A stretch of 64,000 nt of DNA. Origin: Shinisaurus crocodilurus. Taxonomy: Eukaryota > Chordata > Lepidosauria > Squamata > Shinisauridae. A model generated the notes under the pieces. The model did not search any database and was not told where the DNA came from. It saw only the letters and a list, made by a program, of their open reading frames with translations. Made by a program: the position numbers and the translations under genes. Shown in pieces: positions 20,695 to 31,330 of the stretch (positions within the stretch are counted from its first letter, which is position 1; each line of letters opens with the position of its first letter). Location of the stretch: positions 119,353,473-119,417,472 of the forward strand of contig CM037879.1 in assembly GCA_021292165.1 (NCBI GenBank), in the 5' to 3' direction.

Positions 20695-21499
20695 TTTTGA
20701 ATTTTTTTTTTATGGAGAAGATGAAAAAAAAAAACTAGCCAGGTTTAAACATGAAATGGTTCCCCCCCCCCCTCCTTGAAGGCCTGTGAGAGCTGTATGG
20801 AAAAGATACAGTGTCTCTGGCTGAAAGTGTAACGTTTAGGCTGGGTGCTGGCAGCAGAAATCTTTTCTGACAGAAATATCTGATCTTAAAGAAAAATCAG
20901 GTTAATCCTGAGAGTCTACAGGTGATGAAGAGTGACTGTGCCAAGTTTGGGGTAGATCCATCAAAACGTGATGGAGCCTATGCGACGATGCCCCACAAAC
21001 AACAGTCATTCAGTCAGCCAGTCATTTAAAAAGTTTCCCTCCCTTTTTACCCCCTCAGAGAACATTCTAAATGGCCTAGGGGAGATTTGCATACCTACTC
21101 CTATTGGCCCCTGCAGGAATTCATAGGAACATTCTAAGTGTCGTATGGGCTATTTGCATAACTGCTCCTATTGGCTCCTGCAGCAATTATGAGGTGAGGC
21201 CGATTTGCATAACTTCTCCCCTGTTGTTTTGCCCATAGGAGATATGAGAGTGGGGCGATTTCCCCCTCTTTCCCCTCCCTTAGGGATGGAATTTCAAAAA
21301 ATCCTTCCTTAGTGGGTGTCTACGTCATAAAAACAATGTTCCTTCAAAATTTCACGTTCCTAGATTAAACGGTTTGAGCTGGGCGTTGATCAGTCAGTCA
21401 GTCGGGACTTCTTCTTTTATTTATATAGATTGTGACCACTTCTTCTGCACTCCCTCACAAAATACCAACCAACTAACTGACTGACTGACTGACTTACTT

Positions 21500-21612
21500 A
21501 AATGGAATTTGCTGCCACAAGAGGCTACTAGTTTAGATGGCTTTAAATTGAGACTGAGCAAATTCCTGGATGATAAGTCCATCAACAGCCCTTAGCTATG
21601 ATAACTAAATGA
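21500..21612 (+). mobile_element. CR1/L3-like LINE ORF2 end
   Basis: Reads WNLLPQEATSLDGFKLRLSK and FLDDKSINSP, the typical CR1/L3 ORF2 C-terminus. Short and decayed. The flanking 21,460-21,500 is a (GACT)n run. Confidence 0.6.
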
Positions 21613-21790
21613 AATTTGTGGTAATTTTTTGTTTCAGCTCTAAGTGCTGCTCTGCATTTGACCCAATATATTTAAAGGAATTGACTTTAAATGGGATGCC
21701 TAATTTAAATAGTATTAAGTATTATTATGTGTACTTGGTAGGGGAATTTGTTTAGACGGCTTGTTGGAAGCGTTTTCTATTGTATCTGTA

Positions 21791-21792
21791 GT

Positions 21793-21826
<34 letters not shown>
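21791..21826. repeat. (GT)n microsatellite
   Basis: About seventeen GT units. 21,613-21,790 and 21,827-22,029 hold nothing recognised. Confidence 0.95.
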
Positions 21827-21828
<2 letters not shown>

Positions 21829-22595
21829 TGTTTTAAAGCATTGCACTACCCTAATTTAAACCATAATGGTTTTTTTGAGAACTACTAGACAGGGGCACAA
21901 GACACATGGAGCTGTTTCTGCTCTGTATTTCTTTCTTCTCTGTTTGTTACAATATCTAGTTGCTTCATGCCGTGAATTGCGCTGCTCTCACCTCACATCA
22001 CTGGCTGTCAACAGCAAGGGTGGGATAGCATACATAGCACAATGATCCAGCACCGCCTCTGCTGGAGAAGGCCAAGCCAGGCAAGTAGCCCAGCCTTGCT
22101 GCTTGCTGCTTGCTGCTTGCTGCTGCCTGGGAGGGACTACCTGCACCACTGGTGGAACTGCTGGCTGCCCTTGCAGGACCGGGCCCAGCCAGGAGCCACC
22201 CCGCCCCACCTGCAACTGTGGGGCCATAAAGATCCGGCCCCAGCGGGGGCGGGTCCGCCGCCGCCGGGGTCGCCACCGAAGGGGGTGGCGCAAGGGCGAG
22301 GACCTGTCCCCCTGCTGCTGGGGATATAGGTGGGGCTGGGGTTTTTAAGAGGCCCTTCTTTTTGAAGGGCTTGGGGTTTTAGTGGTTAATTTTAGGGGTG
22401 GGTCTCCCGCCTGATCGGCGGAAGCGAGGGGGCTTGTGCCTCTCCCAGGGAGATGATGGAGGGCAAAATATACCATTGTTGAGCGGCAGGCGCTGGCAGA
22501 ACGCTAGGGGCAGGCCGCGCCGACTAAGGGGGACAAGGGATCGATGCTTAATACCTACCGTATTTTTCGCTCCATAAGACGCACTTAGTTTTTAG

Positions 22596-22945
22596 AGGAA
22601 GAAAACAAGGAAAAAAAGATTCATGTGCAGATTATTGGAAAACTAATGACAAGAGAACAAAATAATATCTCCATACATTTATTTATTTATTAACTGCCTT
22701 TTTAACCCTGCATTTCTTAAAAACAATCCAAAACAGGTTATAAAGAAGAATAAAACACAAATAACAATATCGCTGCGGGGATGGGCGATATTGTAATTTG
22801 AGTTTTATTCTTCTTTATTGTTTTTAAGAAATGCAGGGGTAAAAAAAAGCAGTTAATAAATAAATAAATTTATGGAGATATTATTTTGTTCTATTGCTAT
22901 TAGTTTTCCAGTAATTTGTACATGAATCTTTTTTCCCCTTGTTTT
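22596..22945. repeat. Long palindrome inside the TIR element
   Basis: The arms at about 22,596-22,765 and 22,795-22,945 pair along their whole length: GAGGAAGAAAACAAGG with CCTTGTTTTCTGATAA-side, AAATAATATCTCCATA with TATGGAGATATTATTT, and GCATTTCTTAAAAACAAT with ATTGTTTTTAAGAAATGC. The spacer is about 30 bp around CGCTGCGGGGATGGGCG. It may be a fold-back derivative of one end of the element. Confidence 0.75.
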
Positions 22946-23225
22946 CTGATAACCATTACTGCTTTCACGCAGGCCTACCTGCCTCCTCGCCGGCTTGCGC
23001 TCTCCGCGGCGAGCCGGCCGCGCTGGTCCCGTCGCATCAGTTCTGGCGCGGTGGAAGTGCCGCGATGGGACTCTGCTTCGGCGCGCTGGACCCCCGCGCT
23101 ATGTTTTTGGTGGGGGGAAACCAGGGCAACAGGGCGAAGCAGCCGGATGTGCATTGACTCCAACGGCAGCGGCGCCGCTCAGAAGAGCAAAATCGGGCCG
23201 CCCCCGCCAACGGGATCTGGGCAGA

Positions 23226-23790
23226 TGTGAGGCGGCGGCAAAGTTTTTTTGGGAGCGGGCGGCCTTGTCCCACTCCACGCAGGAGCCCTCCTCTCTTCCG
23301 CCGCCCGCCCGCCCGCGTTCCTGCTGCCGGGTGTGTGTGTGCCACCGCCACGCCGCGGCGGCAAAGTTTTTGGGAGTGCGCAGGAGCCCTCCTCTCTTCT
23401 GTCGCCCACCCGCTCGTGTCCCTGCTGCCCGGGGGGGTGCTGCCGCTGCGGCAAAATTTTTGGGAGCGTGCAGGAGCCCTCCTCTCTTCCACCGCCCGCC
23501 CGCTCGCGTCCCTGCTGCCCAGGGGGAGGGGTGCTGCTGCTGCGCCGCCACGGCAAAGTTTTTGGGAGTGCGCAGGAGCCCTCCTCTCTTCCACTGCCCG
23601 CCTGCTCGCGTCCCTGCTGCCCAGGGGGGGGGGGTGCTGCCGCCGTGCCTCCACAGCAAAGTTTTTGGGAGTGCGCAGGAGCCCTCCTCTCTTCCACCGC
23701 CCGCCCGCTCGCGTCCCTGCTGCAGGGGGGTGGGGTGCCGCTGCCAAGTTTTTTCCCCTGCAGGAGCCCTCCTCTCTTCCACTGGACCAG
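23226..23790. repeat. GC-rich tandem array, 5-6 units of about 90-125 bp
   Basis: Each unit has GGCAAAGTTTTTGGGAGTGC, then GCAGGAGCCCTCCTCTCTTCC, then CCCGCCCGCTCGCGTCCCTG and a variable G-run. Units start near 23,229, 23,357, 23,449, 23,549, 23,655 and (partial) 23,745. The array creates long open frames on both strands in several registers. They are low-complexity by-products, not genes. Confidence 0.85.
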
Positions 23791-23982
23791 TTGGAGGCAC
23801 GCAGAGGAAGGTAGGGGGGAAAATTATTTGTTTTTTTTTTCCAGCATTCACTCAATAAGACGCACAGACATTTCCCCCTCCTTTTTTGGGGGAGAAAAGT
23901 GCGTCTTATGGTGCGAAAAATACGGTATCCCTTGTCCCGGGCCTGCCCAGAGCCAAGGGATAACTGGGGGATGTGTGGCTCC

Positions 23983-24660
23983 TCCCCCCGCCTTGCGTTT
24001 GCTGTTGTGCAATGCCAGGTCCGTTACCCAAAAAACATCTTCCATCCATGACTTGATCCTGGATGAGGGTGCGGACCTGGCATGTATTATGGAAACCTGG
24101 CTGGATGAGGCCGCTGCTCCAACTCTGGTGGCCTTGTGTCCGGCTGGTTTCTTGTATGCCCAGCAGCCAAGGGTTGGGGGACGGGGAGGGGGAGTGGCTG
24201 TTATCTACCGGGAGTCCTTGGTCCTTACCAGACTCCCTCTCCGGGAGACCAAGTTTATTGAGTGCATGTACTGGAGGTTTGGTCCAAAGGGCAGTCTGGG
24301 GATTCTGCTCGTGTACCGTCCACCCCGCTGCACGACAGACTCCCTGGCCGAGGTGCTGGAGGTGGTCTCTGATGTGCGTGTGTTGTCCCCCAGGCTATTG
24401 GTGCTGGGGGACTTCAACGTGCATTCGGGGGCTGCCCTCACGGGGGCACCTCGGGACTTCATGGAGACCATGGCTTCCTGGGAGCTGCACCCTGTATTAA
24501 CTGGACCTACCCATGTAGCCGGTCATGCACTGGACTTGGTTTTTGTTTCTGGAGAGGGGGGAAATGATCTGGAAATCGGGGGTATATCCACCACCCCCTT
24601 GTCATGGTCAGATCACTATCTGGTGGGGTTGGATTTCTCTGTGCCACAACCCCTCTGCAG
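23983..24660 (+). pseudogene. APE-type endonuclease domain of the L2-like LINE
   Basis: The domain starts at LRLLLCNARSVTQKTSSIHD and is open to its end. Signature blocks are METWLDE, GRGGGVAVIYR, LLVYRPPR, the catalytic LLVLGDFNVHSG, and the terminal WSDHYLVGLDF containing the Ser-Asp-His triad end. Endonucleases of this type nick the target DNA so the RT can prime on it. The domain looks intact, but the downstream RT of this copy is broken. The open frame extends upstream into the TIR element; that part is not LINE protein. Confidence 0.8.
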
Positions 24661-24676
24661 GGGTGAGGGACATATT

Positions 24677-24991
24677 AGGATCAAGCAAGCAGGTGGTCGG
24701 CCTCACAGATGAAAGCACCTTGTCCACTTCATCAGAAGGAAGCAGCCGGAACCTATCCCACAAACCGGTCTGCCGTTGGCCTCCTCCCGCTCACTCCCTG
24801 TGTCCACGACGCACGATATCCCACTCCTAATCCGATCGATTTTATCTGCGAAGTGCTTTGCTAAAGCCTCACAGGAGGCTTTAGACTGTTCCAGTGGGTC
24901 CGGAGCGACTGGACCGACCAGACTCCAGACCACTTGGAACAGCCTCCTGGGGCAGCACTCCGCAGACGCAATGGAGGCAGCATAGAAATTC
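24677..24991 (-). repeat. 315-bp inverted copy of 25,322-25,636
   Basis: Every protein stretch read on the plus strand at 25,322-25,636 is found unchanged on the minus strand here, and the two blocks have exactly the same length (315 bp), with a 330-bp spacer. The left boundary follows ...GACATATT and the right boundary precedes CCGCCCTAGG. The LINE's own reading resumes at 24,992 (RPRRLMDPDGFLNTLGELE). So an inverted copy of a downstream segment was placed between the endonuclease and the linker. Confidence 0.9.
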
Positions 24992-26569
24992 CGCCCTAGG
25001 CGTCTTATGGATCCAGATGGATTCCTGAACACGCTTGGGGAATTGGAGCACACAAACGGTAGCTCGGTCGAGACCCTGGTGGACGACTGGAATGCAGCAA
25101 TAACCAGGGCATTAGACCGAGTTGCCCCGAAGCGCCCTCTTCACCTAAACAGAGCTCGCACGGCGCCATGGTTCACTCCGTCGCTGCGAGCTCTGAAACA
25201 AGAGGTGAGAAGGCTAGAGCGCCGATGGCGTAATTCCCGTTCCGAAGACGATCGAACACAGGTTAGTCCTTGGTCCTTAGCCATCTTCAGCCTACCAGGT
25301 GGCGGTGAAGGCAGCAAAAAAGAATTTCTATGCTGCCTCCATTGCGTCTGCGGAGTGCTGCCCCAGGAGGCTGTTCCAAGTGGTCTGGAGTCTGGTCGGT
25401 CCAGTCGCTCCGGACCCACTGGAACAGTCTAAAGCCTCCTGTGAGGCTTTAGCAAAGCACTTCGCAGATAAAATCGATCGGATTAGGAGTGGGATATCGT
25501 GCGTCGTGGACACAGGGAGTGAGCGGGAGGAGGCCAACGGCAGACCGGTTTGTGGGATAGGTTCCGGCTGCTTCCTTCTGATGAAGTGGACAAGGTGCTT
25601 TCATCTGTGAGGCCGACCACCTGCTTGCTTGATCCTTGCCCATCCTGGCTCATCATGAGCTGCAGGGAGAGACTGGGTGAGGGGATCAAGGCGGTGGTGA
25701 ATGCCTCCCTCGAGGAGGGAGTGATGCCATCAGCCCTCAAGGAGGCAGTAATAAGACCACTTCTAAAGAAGCCCTCCTTGGATCCCCAGGATTTAAACAA
25801 CTTTCGCCCAGTCTCCAATTTACCATTTCTGGGCAAGGTGATCGAGCGGATGGTGGGTGCTCAGTTGAAGGCACACTTGGATGAAGCCGATTATTTAGAT
25901 CCTGGTGCTGAATGGGGTACATCTCCCCCTGAAGGACCAGGTCCGCAGCTTGGGGTCATTCTAGACTCCCAGCTGTCCATGGAGGCTCAGGTTGTGGCTG
26001 TGAGCCGGGTGGCGCTGTATCAACTCCATCTGATACGGCAGCTGCGCCCCTACCTTCCTAATCACCTGCTCCCATTAGTGGTTCATTCCTTGGTCTCCTC
26101 TCGCCTAGACTACTGTAATGTGCTCTACGTGGGGTTACCCTTGAAGACGGTTCTGAAGCTACAGCTGGTACAGAACGCGGCGGCTCGCCTGGTTAAAGGC
26201 AGCCGCCGGCGGGATCACATCACGCCAGTGCTGAAGGATTTGCACTGGCTACCAGTTGCTTGCCGAGCCGAATTCAAGGTGTTGGTTTTGACCTTTAAAA
26301 CCCTATACGGCTCCGGTCCAGTCTATCTCAAGGAGCGTCTCCAGCAACACCAAGTGGGCCGCTCAACAAGATCTGCCACGGATGGCCTTCTCCTTGTCCC
26401 TTCAGCCAGAGCAGCTAGACTGGTGGGGACGAGGAAGAGGGCCTTTTCTGTGGTGGCCCCCGTACTGTGGAACTCTCTCCCGAGTAACCTCCGCCATGCC
26501 CCCTCTCTGCTGAGCTTCCGTCGCTCATTAAAAACCTGGTTGTTCAGGCGGGAATATGGGGTGGGTTAA
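24992..26569 (+). pseudogene. L2-like LINE linker and RT with the catalytic core deleted
   Basis: The first part is the linker (DPDGFLNTLGELE, VDDWNAAITRALDRVAPKRP). After a frameshift near 25,270 comes YQVAVKAAKKNFYAASI, and after another near 25,555 the RT fingers with IRPLLKKPSLDPQDLNNFRP and LGKVIERMVG. At about 25,904 the sequence jumps from ADYLDP directly to sequence that normally follows the catalytic YADD block, so the palm motifs are missing. A one-base loss near 25,958 then restores the frame to LGVILDSQLSMEAQV, SRLDYCNVLYVGLPLKTV and the usual C-terminus. It cannot encode a working RT. Confidence 0.8.
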
Positions 26570-26695
26570 AATTTTAAAATTTTTGTATTGTTTTAAATGT
26601 ATTTTATTGTTTTTATTCTATGTACATTGCCCAGGGTGGCCGGTTGCCAGCCAGATGGGCGATAAATAAATATAAATAATAAATAATAAGATATC

Positions 26696-27165
26696 ACGTC
26701 ATATATTGTGAGAGATTACCAGGAAAGAAAGGAGAATGAGCCGTGGAATGGAGACAACTGCGTTTATTTTGTACCATTGAGTTACGGCCTTGATATCCCT
26801 AATATCTCTTCACTTATCTACCCTAAAATTGCACTGCTTACCCTGCTCACTCCCTGCTTTCCTGGTGGGCTGGAGGAGCATTCTGCCCTTCATGGAAGGG
26901 GGAGGAGCCTGTCTACTTTAAAGACTTGGATCTTTCTCCCCTTCATAGTTTGGAAGCTTGGCACCCACCCATCCACCTTGGAGCCAGTATGGGCTGAGCT
27001 GGTTGCCAGTTATGGGTGCCATTTATGAACTTTTGCCCAGCGTAATATGGGTATGCCTGTCTGAGATTAGCCATTTTGATGATTGGGGGGTTTCTCCTAT
27101 GCCATGCTGATCTGGAGCAGAGGCCTGTTTGATGGGTGGTTGCTCTAGACCCCTATAGGTTCCCA
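26696..27165. other. No recognised feature
   Basis: No repeat or coding motif recognised. Confidence 0.45.
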
Positions 27166-27169
27166 ATCT

Positions 27170-27510
27170 TTTTGGGTTGATGGGCACATAAGGAATTTTG
27201 AGAATGTCATGGGTGCTCTCATAAAATGGTTGCCATGGAGTGGGGCTTTCCCATTCATAAAATGGCTGCCATGGCTGGTCACGAAAATACTCAATCCCCA
27301 GAAGGCAACATGATAAGACTAAAAGAAAAGTAACTTGCCAAAGAACATAAATATAAGGCAGAGGTGGGAGCCTGACCTCTAAAACACAAAACCACTCTTA
27401 AATCTTAAGAAATCAAATAAAAATCAAGAGGGCAGGGCACCTGGTGGGCACTAACAAAAGTGCCTGCGGTCACATTGCTGCCCATGGGCCCCACGTTGGA
27501 GACCTCAGCT
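27170..27510. mobile_element. hAT-like non-autonomous element, eroded
   Basis: The left end is GGTTCCCAATCTTTTTGGG...GATGGGCACAT and the right end GGGCCCCACGTTGGAGACC, an inverted pair of the known GGTTCCCAACC...GGTTGGGGACC type. CTATAG flanks both ends (about 27,164 and 27,511). The interior repeats AAAATGG(T/C)TGCCATGG. Confidence 0.55.
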
Positions 27511-28279
27511 ATAGGCAGATTTGGATAGGCAGGTTCACAGGTTCAAGGGAAAGAAAAAAGAAAATTAAATTTGGTGAGCACCATAGCACACTTTTAAGGT
27601 GAAGGGAGGCTTTCTCAGACCTGTTCCTTCCAGGCTGCAAGGCTAGAGAGATAAGGACAACTTCTCTATTGAGTTCTAAAGGCTGGTTCACACTGCTGAG
27701 TTCCCCCACAGGATTGGGTGCATACAGGGACAGCCAGCCCTAGACTATATGGTACTTGAGGTGCAGAATGTCGTTGGCAGCCCCTCCATTTGCTCAGTTT
27801 TTTAATACATTATTTTTTATAGAATGTGTTGTCCATTTCATGCCTTCAATGCACAATTTCCATGCATGATTTATCCCTGTGATATAAAATGATAAATGTG
27901 CACGCTGAGATCTGTAAATCTGTATTTATTCATGAAATCCAAACTGGTCATACTATTTGTCTTAGTGGTTGGACATGTACCGCCAAGCCCAGCATCCCTG
28001 GCGTTGCCTGGGCCGTCTTCCCCTATATTGTGCTTGCAAACACAACTGAGTGGAGAAATGTCAGTGTGTGTGAAGCTGTCTCCGCGCTCACAGCTGGACT
28101 CGGCCCCACAGCTGCAACAGTGTTTGCTGGTTCACTGAGATGGCTGCTAAGTGTACAACCTACTTTCCTAATCTTACTCAACTCAGTGACATACCTGCCC
28201 TGTATACATAATTATGTAGAAAAACTGGATGGTGCAAATTAGATCTAAATTATTATAGAGCTAGAATTCTAACCCTACT
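27511..28279. other. No recognised feature
   Basis: An open frame of 117 codons at 27,889-28,242 has no family motif that I recognise and no splice-site support, so I do not call it a gene. Confidence 0.45.
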
Positions 28280-28400
28280 TATTAGATGTTTAAAACATTT
28301 ATATCCCACCTTTCCTCTGAAGAGCTCAAGGTGGCCAAGAACAAAGATAAACCATCATTTACCCATTTTAAATACCCCTTACATTCTAATACTAAATTTC
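28280..28400 (-). mobile_element. L2-like LINE 3' end, antisense, decayed
   Basis: AACATTTATATCCCACCTTTCC followed by GAGCTCAAGGTGGCC is the inverse of the usual GCCACCTTGAGCTC...GGTGGGATATAAAT LINE end. 28,401-29,078 has nothing recognised apart from a GAAA-rich patch near 28,685. Confidence 0.5.
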
Positions 28401-29078
28401 TAAAACAGCAGCACAAACTCAGGCTATATTTAGATAGGGGGGAATAAAGCAGTGTGAGCTTTCTCCACTCCTTGTTCCATTTGTGTGAAGAGGGAGCTTT
28501 TGTCCCATGATCTGGTGGACCGAAATGCTACACACTTATAACAGAGGATATTCTATTCACTTCCAGGCCTGAGAGAATTCCTACCCCCTTTTCTCCCACC
28601 TGCCCATGTGCTAATGTGTCTGCCAGGATAAACAAGGCCTTGTGTGATCTTTATTTAAACAATAACGACAAGCCAGCCAGAAAGAAAGAGAGGAAGAAAG
28701 AAAGAAAATGAAAAATAAACACAGTTAAAGCTTAAGAGGAAATAGTACCACACAGGGAGAGCAGTGTAATATGCTTTTTATCCATATAACATAAATACAT
28801 TCACAGAACTCCTCCTCAAAGGTGCATTAATTAAATTTGTAAGATATTCCCTTGGAGATGTGTAAACTTGGACCTACTATCATGACTGATGCCAGCAAAG
28901 TACATTTGCTTTTCTTAAAATAGATAAGAAAGGCAAAGTTTTACAGAAAGTGCTTTATTTTTTAAAAAATGTGTAGGCTAAAAGGACTTGTAAACCAAGA
29001 GGGAGTAACCATCAACAGTGATGGAGAGCTATAGGGAAATCACACTTTTCTGTAATGGAGGCTATTTAGTCAGTTACT

Positions 29079-30684
29079 GGCCGTGTTCGCACGTCATGAC
29101 AACACACACTGGCAATAAGCCATGGTGGGTGGGTTGTTGTGCGAACAACTCATGGTGAGCCCCGACAGATGATCAGGCTCCCTGTCAGTTGTCGACCCCC
29201 TCCTCCCCGCTCAGTCCTTCCACGGGAATCCTAGGGGACACTTCAGGAGGAACAAGTCTTTTCTCCCATCCCCGCTGCCGCAAGCTGTTTTGGGCTCCCC
29301 ATGGCTGTTTTTTTCCTTTTAAACTTTTCTCCTTTGGAGATCATGAAAGCTGGCTGTCAAGCTGACTTTCACGAACCTAGTTTTGACAGCTATGAGCAGT
29401 CCCTTCAAAGTGCCCCAGTGGGCATGGAACATTGGAGGCAGGGCCAGTGCAAGGCAGTTTGGTGCCCTAGGCAAGATCAGATATTTAGCGCCCCCCCCCA
29501 CTTGAGCCCTCCCTCCCTCCAGCCCTGTGCCCATTATGAAATAAAAGTCAATTGGCAAACCTCAGCATATTTACGTGGAAGTAAGCCCCATGGAAATGAA
29601 TAGTATCAGCTTTTCAGTAGATTTGGCTGAGCGGTGGCTCAGCTGCTCTGCTTCCCCGGGCTAACCTTCGCCGCCTGGCTCTTGCTGCAGCACCTTGGAG
29701 CCCCCCCCCCATGGCTCTGGCGTCCTCCTTCTTGACAGGTAAGGATGGGCATGGGGATGTTGAGGGCGGGTGTGGGTGGGTCCAGGCAGATGCACATTAT
29801 GCAAGGATTGTCTGTGATAAAGGGGATCTGTAGAACTTCTCCCTCATTTTCACCTTTGGCAACAACAGAGCCTGTATGGGAATTTAAAATGATAAATTCA
29901 TTTTCCATTGTGGACAGAGTGAGGAAAAAGTATTAATTTTTAAATTCTCATACAGGCTCTATTGCCAAATGTCTTCTGTGAGCTGTCAAGAGACACCAAA
30001 GGGGGAGCTGAATAGATTTGGAGTCTTGGCTGGGGCAATGTCCAGGGTAGGTATCTGCTATCCCATGGCGTGAAAGATCACAGTCTTTTTTTTTTTAAAA
30101 AAATTAAAATATTTTTTTGGACACAATTTTGTGCACAAAAAATAAAGATAAAAATGCTGGGCAGCCCCTCCAACGTGCTGCTGGGGCACTTTGAGGGGAC
30201 TGCTCATAGCTGTCAAAATGGGGATCAAGAAAGCTGGCTTGCCAGCTGGCTTTTACAATCTCCAAAGAAAAAAAGTTTAAAAGGGAAAAAGCCGTAGCAA
30301 GCCCCAGATGGCTTACTGTGGGAGCGGGGATGGGGAAAACCTGTGCCAGCTGCCCCCCAAGTGCCACTTGGGCACTTTTGGGCAGCTGGCACTGACACTT
30401 GCCCAGTTGCCCCATGGCAAGAGCAGCAAGGGTTCTTTTGCCACTGTTGCCATGGTGCTCACTAGCTGATTCCCCATACCCAGGATGGGGTTGGTCATCC
30501 AGATTTAGATGACATGACAACCTATCGTGGATGCAGCAACCCCTAGAACAGCCCATGGGTTGTTGTGGTGGCTTGATGCACATGCACAAACCACCCTGGG
30601 GAAATAGGTGAGGGTTTGCATGACACAACAACCCACTGTGGGTAGCAACCCATGATGGGTTGTTGTGTTGTGTGAACCCAGTCA
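29079..30684. mobile_element. Harbinger-like fold-back element, 1.6 kb
   Basis: Starts GGCCGTGTTCGCACGTC and ends GTTGTGTGAACCCAGTC (imperfect inverse), with ACT on both sides. The two ends are inverted copies of each other for about 350 bp: AGCTGGCTGTCAAGC, GACAGCTATGAGCAGTCCC and GATGGGTTGTTGTG recur inverted. The middle (about 29,440-30,110) is different sequence, partly a separate insertion beginning CAGGGCCAGTGCAAGGC. No transposase was seen. Confidence 0.6.
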
Positions 30685-30687
30685 CTG

Positions 30688-31330
30688 AAGGCAACTGGTC
30701 AGAGGTGTTCTAAGCAAGGGTGAAAAGTTGACTTCTTTTGCAATATCCTGTTGTTTTCATGCACTTTTGAAGCATTTGCTTTGATGAAATGACATTGTTT
30801 TTGGCCTAAATTTGGCATGAAGTAAAATGCTAGAATTAATCACTGCAGCTGTGTTTGACTTTAGTGAAGATGAAGCTAGTTCCATTGTGGCTTTAATAGA
30901 TGTAATTGTGTTGGCTTTGAATAGAACAGTGAGTTCACGTTTGATTATTTGACAGACATAGTTTTGTTGCATATAGATGTATTATTAATATCCTATTAAC
31001 TCTCACTGGATACAACACATATCTAGGCCTCATTGTCCTAGGCATTGAGCAGCACACAACTTGGACTCTTTCTTGTTTTGAGGAGAATAACAATCAATAA
31101 GTCAAACAAATGGAAGAGATACCGTATATATATTTCATACTTACTGCACGGAGGTGTGCGTGTCTCAGCACCTGAATACCCTAAGTCCAGTTTTACAATG
31201 GTTCTTCATATTACACAGTCCTGAAGACTATGGAACAATGTTGACCCATTACATAAGCGTGGATTGCAGGATATTCTTTTTAGTTTAATACTTTGGTCTG
31301 CTAGGTATGTGCTGGAAAGGCCATTTACGG
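30688..31330. other. No recognised feature
   Basis: No repeat or coding motif recognised. Confidence 0.45.

Larger units (their letters stand above)
19364..21429 (-). mobile_element. Non-autonomous Helitron with OTU fragment
   Basis: On the minus strand it starts with TC (TCTATATAAATAAAAG) and ends in CTAG, preceded by a GC-rich short hairpin (CGCGAGCGAAGCCGCG) about 12 nt from the end. It lies between A and T with no target duplication. These are the defining Helitron features. Near the 5' side it has the CAGTCAGTCAGTCGG tract seen in many animal Helitrons. No Rep/helicase is present. An OTU-protease fragment lies towards the 3' end, and two later insertions (20,289-20,507 and 19,445-20,193) interrupt it. 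Confidence 0.85.
18928..21447. repeat. 38-bp inverted repeat whose right arm is split by a Helitron
   Basis: The left arm at 18,928-18,965 starts CAGAAGAAGTGGTCACAA and continues TTCAACAGTATGAGGAACAT. The right arm is its inverse in two pieces, 19,344-19,363 and 21,430-21,447, with one mismatch in 38. The split falls between CACAA and TTCAAC, exactly at the Helitron ends. The pair probably marks an older fold-back DNA element. It contains no gene, and a (GAT)n run lies near 19,093. Confidence 0.75.
22558..23925. mobile_element. TA-flanked TIR element, 1,368 bp
   Basis: The left end is CCGTATTTTTCGCTCCATAAG then ACGCACTT, and the right end is its inverse with one mismatch in about 28 bp. TA flanks both sides (22,556-22,557 and 23,926-23,927). 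Removing it joins LINE sequence GGACAAGGGATCG... and ...CCCTTGTCCCGG. The TA target suggests a Tc1/mariner-like mechanism. No transposase is visible. The interior is a long palindrome on the left and a GC-rich tandem array on the right. Confidence 0.8.
22030..26695 (+). mobile_element. L2-like LINE, long but defective, with nested elements
   Basis: It can be followed from a GC-rich 5' region (boundary approximate), through an APE-type endonuclease, an inter-domain segment and parts of the reverse transcriptase, to a 3' end of GCCCAGGGTGGCCGG then GATGGGCGATAAATAAATA. It is interrupted by a TIR element at 22,558-23,925 and an inverted duplication at 24,677-24,991. It has lost the core of the RT and carries frameshifts, so it is not autonomous. 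The 3' kilobase is almost the same as in the copy at 62,893-63,790, so the family was active recently. Confidence 0.8.

Noticed and set aside
23226..23790. Regular tandem units, considered as a CRISPR-like array
   Set aside because: The units are long, imperfect and contiguous with no unique spacers, and the genome is eukaryotic.
22995..23858. 250-290-codon open frames on both strands
   Set aside because: They come from the GC-rich tandem array in several registers at once and have no family motif.
27889..28242. A 117-codon open frame, considered as an exon or small gene
   Set aside because: No recognised domain and no supporting splice sites; chance is sufficient.
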